Below, one piece after another: positions 60,925 to 64,000 of a stretch of 64,000 bases of DNA. This stretch comes from Paenalicyclobacillus macrosporangiidus. GTDB taxonomy: Bacteria; Bacillota; Bacilli; Alicyclobacillales; Alicyclobacillaceae. Both the position numbers and the translations under genes were made by a program. The notes beneath the pieces are model-generated. The model did not search any database. It saw only the letters and a list, made by a program, of their open reading frames with translations, and was not told where the DNA came from. Each line of letters starts with the position of its first letter. Position 1 is the stretch's first letter. The DNA lies in the NCBI RefSeq assembly GCF_900116805.1, contig NZ_FPBV01000004.1:62001-126000 (forward strand), given 5' to 3'.

Positions 60925-61476
60925 TCATCGGTTCAACAGCTTCAGGAACTCGCGCATAAAACCGGGCAGATCGGGCCATGCATGCCCGGACACCAGGTTT
61001 CCATCGACGTGCAGCGTCTCCGTGATGTACTTGGCGCCCATGCCCTCCACCGAAGGCCTGCACGCGATATAGGCGGTCATCTCGCGACCCTGCAGCACGT
61101 CGCGGACGACCTCCAGCACCTGCGCTGCATGGCAGATGGCGCCAACGGGTTTGCCGGCCTCAAAGAAATGCCGGACGATCCGCGGTACGTCCGGATTCAA
61201 CCGGATGTACTCCGGCGCGCGGCCGCCGGGGATGATGAGGCCGTCGTACGTCTCCGGCTTGACGTCCGCGAACGCCAGATTCGCGTCAATGAGGTAACCT
61301 GGCTTCTCCGTATAGGTGTCCCATCCTGTGAAATCGTGGACCACGGTGTTCAACTTCTTTACCGACGGGGCAGCGATATCCGCAGCAATGCCTTCTTCCA
61401 GCAGGCGATAATATGGGTAATAGATCTCGAGCGCTTCCACCGCGTCGCCGGCCAACAACAGCACCTTTTTCGCCAC
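60925..61476 (-). CDS. DJ-1/PfpI family protein
   Basis: 183 residues. VLLLAGDAVEALEIYYPYYR has the conserved Glu, LIIPGGRAPEYIRLNPD the Gly-rich elbow and VGAICHAAQVLEV the nucleophile Cys about 105. Most like the PfpI/YhbO type. GTG 61476 follows GGGAGGGGGAAGGACC; the frame reaches 61548. Confidence 0.88.
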   Translation of the reverse strand: MAKKVLLLAGDAVEALEIYYPYYRLLEEGIAADIAAPSVKKLNTVVHDFTGWDTYTEKPGYLIDANLAFADVKPETYDGLIIPGGRAPEYIRLNPDVPRIVRHFFEAGKPVGAICHAAQVLEVVRDVLQGREMTAYIACRPSVEGMGAKYITETLHVDGNLVSGHAWPDLPGFMREFLKLLNR

Positions 61477-61563
61477 GGTCCTTCCCCCTCCCGTGTGCTT
61501 GGATGGCTTCCCGCCTACTATCTTATCCCAGTTTTCACCGGGTTGCAAATGCGGTGGTGCGGC

Positions 61564-62736
61564 TCACGGCTCCGCTCTCACGACACAAGACCGATCGATC
61601 TCGCCGGCGGACCGGTACCCGGCCAACGCCATCTGCAGGTCCAGCTCCGCCAGGCTGTGTGCGATCCACTGGCGCACGCCTGCTTCGCCACCCACGGCCA
61701 GCGCGTAGATGTACGGCCGTCCGACCAGCACCGCCCGGGCGCCGAGCGCAAGCGCCTTCACCACGTCGGCTGCACAGCGGATACCACTGTCCATGAGCAA
61801 GGTCTGATCCGGCCCGAGCGCTTCGCGTACCTCCACCAGGGCGTCGAGCGCCGCCACGCCGCCGTCCACCTGCCGGCCGCCGTGATTGGAGATGACCACC
61901 GCGTCGGCGCCGAGATCGAAGGCGCGACGGGCGTCCTCCGGATGCGTGATGCCCTTGACCAAAAGCGGCAGGCGCGTCTGCCGCCGGATGGAGGTCAGAT
62001 GTTCCCATGTGAACGCGGGGTTGACATACACAGCCAAGAAGTGCTGAATGGCTGCGGCCATGTCCTCCTCCGGAGGACGGGCCAGACGGCTGCGAAATAC
62101 CGGGTCGGTGAGATAGTTGGCGAGTCCTTGGCCTTGCAAGAACGGCAGGTAGGCGTTGGCCAGGTCGTGCTCGCGCCAGCCGAGCATGGTGGTGTCCACG
62201 GTCACCACCAACGCGCTGTACCCGGATTGTTCCGCGCGGGAGATCATGCTGGCGACGACCTCCGGATCGCGCCCCGGATACAGCTGGAACCACCGCGGAG
62301 CATCCCCCATCGCTTCCGCCACCCGTTCCATGGGAACCGAGGAGACGGTGCTCAGGACGAATGGCACACCGTGTGCGGCTGCCGCCCGGCCAACGGCCAA
62401 CTCCGCGTCCGGATGCACAATCGACTGCACCCCGACCGGTGCCAGCAGAAAGGGTGCAGGAAGCCTCCGCCCGAACAGCTCGATGGTGAGATCGCGGTCC
62501 TCCACATTTCGCAGCATCCTCGACCGGATCCGCCACCGGTAAAACGCCTCCCGGTTGGCGCGCATGGTCGACTCCTGTCCCGCGCCGCCCTCCACGTACC
62601 ACCACGGCCCGTCGGCCAGCCGTTCGCGCGCCCGCCTCGCCCACTCGTCCACGGAAATCGGCCAGTCGTATCGGCCGCCGGGCTCCAACGCCGTCGCATA
62701 GATCTTCAGTTGCGCATCCAGTCCGTGAGTGGTCAA
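61564..62736 (-). CDS. FMN-dependent alpha-hydroxy-acid dehydrogenase (lactate 2-monooxygenase-like)
   Basis: 390 residues. FMN barrel: LAPVGVQSIVHPDAELA, LVVTVDTTMLGWREHDL, LLVKGITHPEDARRA (FMN Lys), VISNHGGRQVDGG (catalytic His and substrate Arg) and LMDSGIRCAADVVKAL. The WRE-HDL insertion and length fit lactate 2-monooxygenase, which gives acetate, CO2 and water; L-lactate or other hydroxy-acid oxidation is possible. TTG 62736 is 8 nt after GGAGGAGG; TTG 62760 is an alternative. Confidence 0.85.
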   Translation of the reverse strand: MTTHGLDAQLKIYATALEPGGRYDWPISVDEWARRARERLADGPWWYVEGGAGQESTMRANREAFYRWRIRSRMLRNVEDRDLTIELFGRRLPAPFLLAPVGVQSIVHPDAELAVGRAAAAHGVPFVLSTVSSVPMERVAEAMGDAPRWFQLYPGRDPEVVASMISRAEQSGYSALVVTVDTTMLGWREHDLANAYLPFLQGQGLANYLTDPVFRSRLARPPEEDMAAAIQHFLAVYVNPAFTWEHLTSIRRQTRLPLLVKGITHPEDARRAFDLGADAVVISNHGGRQVDGGVAALDALVEVREALGPDQTLLMDSGIRCAADVVKALALGARAVLVGRPYIYALAVGGEAGVRQWIAHSLAELDLQMALAGYRSAGEIDRSCVVRAEP

Positions 62737-62914
62737 TCCCACCGCCTCCTCCCGATTCAATCAATTCCAATCTATCACATTCCTCACGCAGACGATCCAA
62801 AGCACATCTGGACCTCATCCACGCGGACCACCGCCATTGAGACGATTGGCGCATGTGCGTCCCACCGTCTCTCGGGTACAGTATGGGTGTGAAGCGATGG
62901 AGGAGGGTTAGGTC

Positions 62915-64000
62915 GTGTGGGAGGAACGCATTCGCCATGCGAAGCTGCGGGAGCGGGTGGTGAGCGCCGACGAGGCAGCCGCCTGCATCCAGGACGGGAT
63001 GACCGTTGGCATCAGCGGTTTCACACGGGCTGGGGACGCCAAGGTGGTCCCCTCGGCACTGGCCGAGAGAGTCAAGAAGACGGGCGAGAAGCTGCGCATC
63101 AACCTGTGGACTGGCGCCTCGGTGGCGGAAGAGGTGGACCGCACCCTGGTGGAAGCGGGTCTGGTGGCGCGCCGAATGCCGTTTCAGTCAGATAAACGCA
63201 TGAGAGAGGCCATCAACCAGGGTGACGTGATGTATGTGGATCAACACCTGAGCCTGACGGTGGAGATGATCCGCGAGGGCCAATTGGGAAACCTGGACGT
63301 GGCCGTTCTCGAAGCCATCGCGATCACCGAGGACGGTTGGCTGATTCCCTCCACTTCCGTGGGCAACTCACCTACGTACGCCATGACGGCCGACCGGGTG
63401 ATCGTCGAGTTGAACACCCATCAACCCCTCGATCTCGAGGGCATGCACGACATCTACGTCCCCGGGCCGCGGCCGCACCGGGACCCCATCCCGTTGATTG
63501 AGGTGAGCGATCGCATCGGCACCCCGGCCATTCCGGTGGACCCCGACAAAATCGCGGGCATCGTCATCACCGATCGGGATGACCACTTCTCCGATCTCGC
63601 CCCGCCGGACGGAGACACGGAGCGGATCGCCGGCCACCTGATCGAATTTCTCGAGCACGAGGTCCGCTCCGGACGCCTGACGGAGACCCTGCGCCCGCTG
63701 CAGTCGGGCGTCGGCGCTGTCTCCAACGCCGTCCTGTACGGACTGCGCGAATCCCGCTTCCACGACCTGCAGATGTACTCGGAGGTCTTGCAGGACGCGG
63801 CGTTCGATCTCCTCGACACCGGGCGCCTGCGCTTCGCCTCCGGGTGCGCGATCACGCTCTCGCCCGGCCGCGCCCGGGACGTCTTGGCCCGCCTCGGCGA
63901 TTACCGGGCGCACGTCGTCCTGCGCCCACAGGAGATCTCCAACCACCCGGGCATCATCCGGCGGCTCGGCGTGATCGCCATGAACACAGCGCTGGAGGCC
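62915..64000 (+). CDS. acetyl-CoA hydrolase / succinate CoA-transferase, 5' part
   Basis: 362 residues inside the window; the gene continues past the right edge. Family start: WEERIRHAKLRERVVSADEA, then MTVGISGFTRAGDAKVVPSA, TGASVAEEVDRTLVE, and QSGVGAVSNAVLYGL followed by YSEVLQDAAF, whose Glu is the expected CoA-thioester nucleophile. It exchanges CoA between acetate and succinate or similar acids; with the lactate-oxidising neighbour it could handle acetate. GTG 62915 is 9 nt after AGGAGG. Confidence 0.9.
   Translation, partial: MWEERIRHAKLRERVVSADEAAACIQDGMTVGISGFTRAGDAKVVPSALAERVKKTGEKLRINLWTGASVAEEVDRTLVEAGLVARRMPFQSDKRMREAINQGDVMYVDQHLSLTVEMIREGQLGNLDVAVLEAIAITEDGWLIPSTSVGNSPTYAMTADRVIVELNTHQPLDLEGMHDIYVPGPRPHRDPIPLIEVSDRIGTPAIPVDPDKIAGIVITDRDDHFSDLAPPDGDTERIAGHLIEFLEHEVRSGRLTETLRPLQSGVGAVSNAVLYGLRESRFHDLQMYSEVLQDAAFDLLDTGRLRFASGCAITLSPGRARDVLARLGDYRAHVVLRPQEISNHPGIIRRLGVIAMNTALEA

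Noticed and set aside
61535-62938. 467-codon minus-strand frame over the flavoenzyme
   Set aside because: Out of frame with the FMN enzyme, whose active-site motifs are clear.
1-64000. tRNA, rRNA, riboswitch, transposase or prophage genes
   Set aside because: No cloverleaf, T-box, known riboswitch core or transposase motif was recognised by eye. A covariance-model scan (Rfam/tRNAscan) would be decisive.

Overview
The window reads as chromosomal DNA of a GC-rich, endospore-forming, bacillithiol-making member of the Bacillota, most like the Alicyclobacillaceae. This is inferred from gene content and order (sigE, sigG, spoIIGA and spoVD in the division cluster, bshC, a Ger(x)C lipoprotein, ylbO/ylbP, reoY). 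No RNA gene is present that would allow a firm placement. Starts are mostly preceded by strong Shine-Dalgarno sequences, and GTG and TTG starts are frequent.

Positions 1-29460 hold an almost complete dcw (division and cell wall) region read on the minus strand. In transcription order: bshC, mraZ, rsmH, ftsL, pbpB, spoVD, murE, mraY, murD, ftsW/spoVE, murG, murB, murA, divIB, two DUF881 genes, sbp, ftsA, ftsZ, a terminator, spoIIGA, sigE, sigG, ylmC, ylmD, ylmE, ylmG, ylmH and divIVA. Peptidoglycan precursor synthesis, septum building and the first sporulation sigma factors are thus together, as in Bacillus subtilis, but sepF (ylmF) is missing from its usual place between ylmE and ylmG. Visible control sites are four 10-bp-spaced MraZ-type boxes before mraZ, a SigH-like promoter before ftsA and a long-spacer promoter with a Spo0A-like box before spoIIGA. 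Between sigE and sigG lies a 435-bp insertion-like spacer with three hairpins that share a 26-nt loop while their stems differ with compensating changes. This is the most unusual structure in the window.

Positions 29488-35508 hold a minus-strand catabolic operon matching B. subtilis yngHA-yngHB-yngG-yngF-yngE: biotin carboxylase, biotinyl carrier, HMG-CoA lyase, enoyl-CoA hydratase and carboxyltransferase. It fits the leucine/isovalerate route, and an Old Yellow Enzyme gene lies downstream. Positions 35600-49100 are mixed housekeeping: a FabG-like SDR, a germinant-receptor lipoprotein, convergent ylbP/ylbO, the tRNA thiolation pair nifZ-thiI, a gapB-like GAPDH, a MidA-like methyltransferase, clpP with a CtsR operator, reoY, a DUF3055 gene and several small proteins. 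Positions 49200-52514 are read on the plus strand: a YlaF-like membrane protein, a YlbF-family protein, DUF1292 and typA, followed by an in-frame open extension behind the typA stop.

Positions 52600-62700 look more accessory: a DHA2 drug exporter with its TetR repressor and two matching operators, three DJ-1/PfpI proteins, two DinB-fold proteins, a VOC protein, a Ser-rich secreted/membrane protein with a duplicated C-terminal domain, two overlapping tiny genes, a YbjN-like protein and a lactate-oxidase-like flavoenzyme. The window ends inside an acetyl-CoA hydrolase/CoA-transferase gene. No tRNA, rRNA, CRISPR array, transposase or prophage gene was seen.
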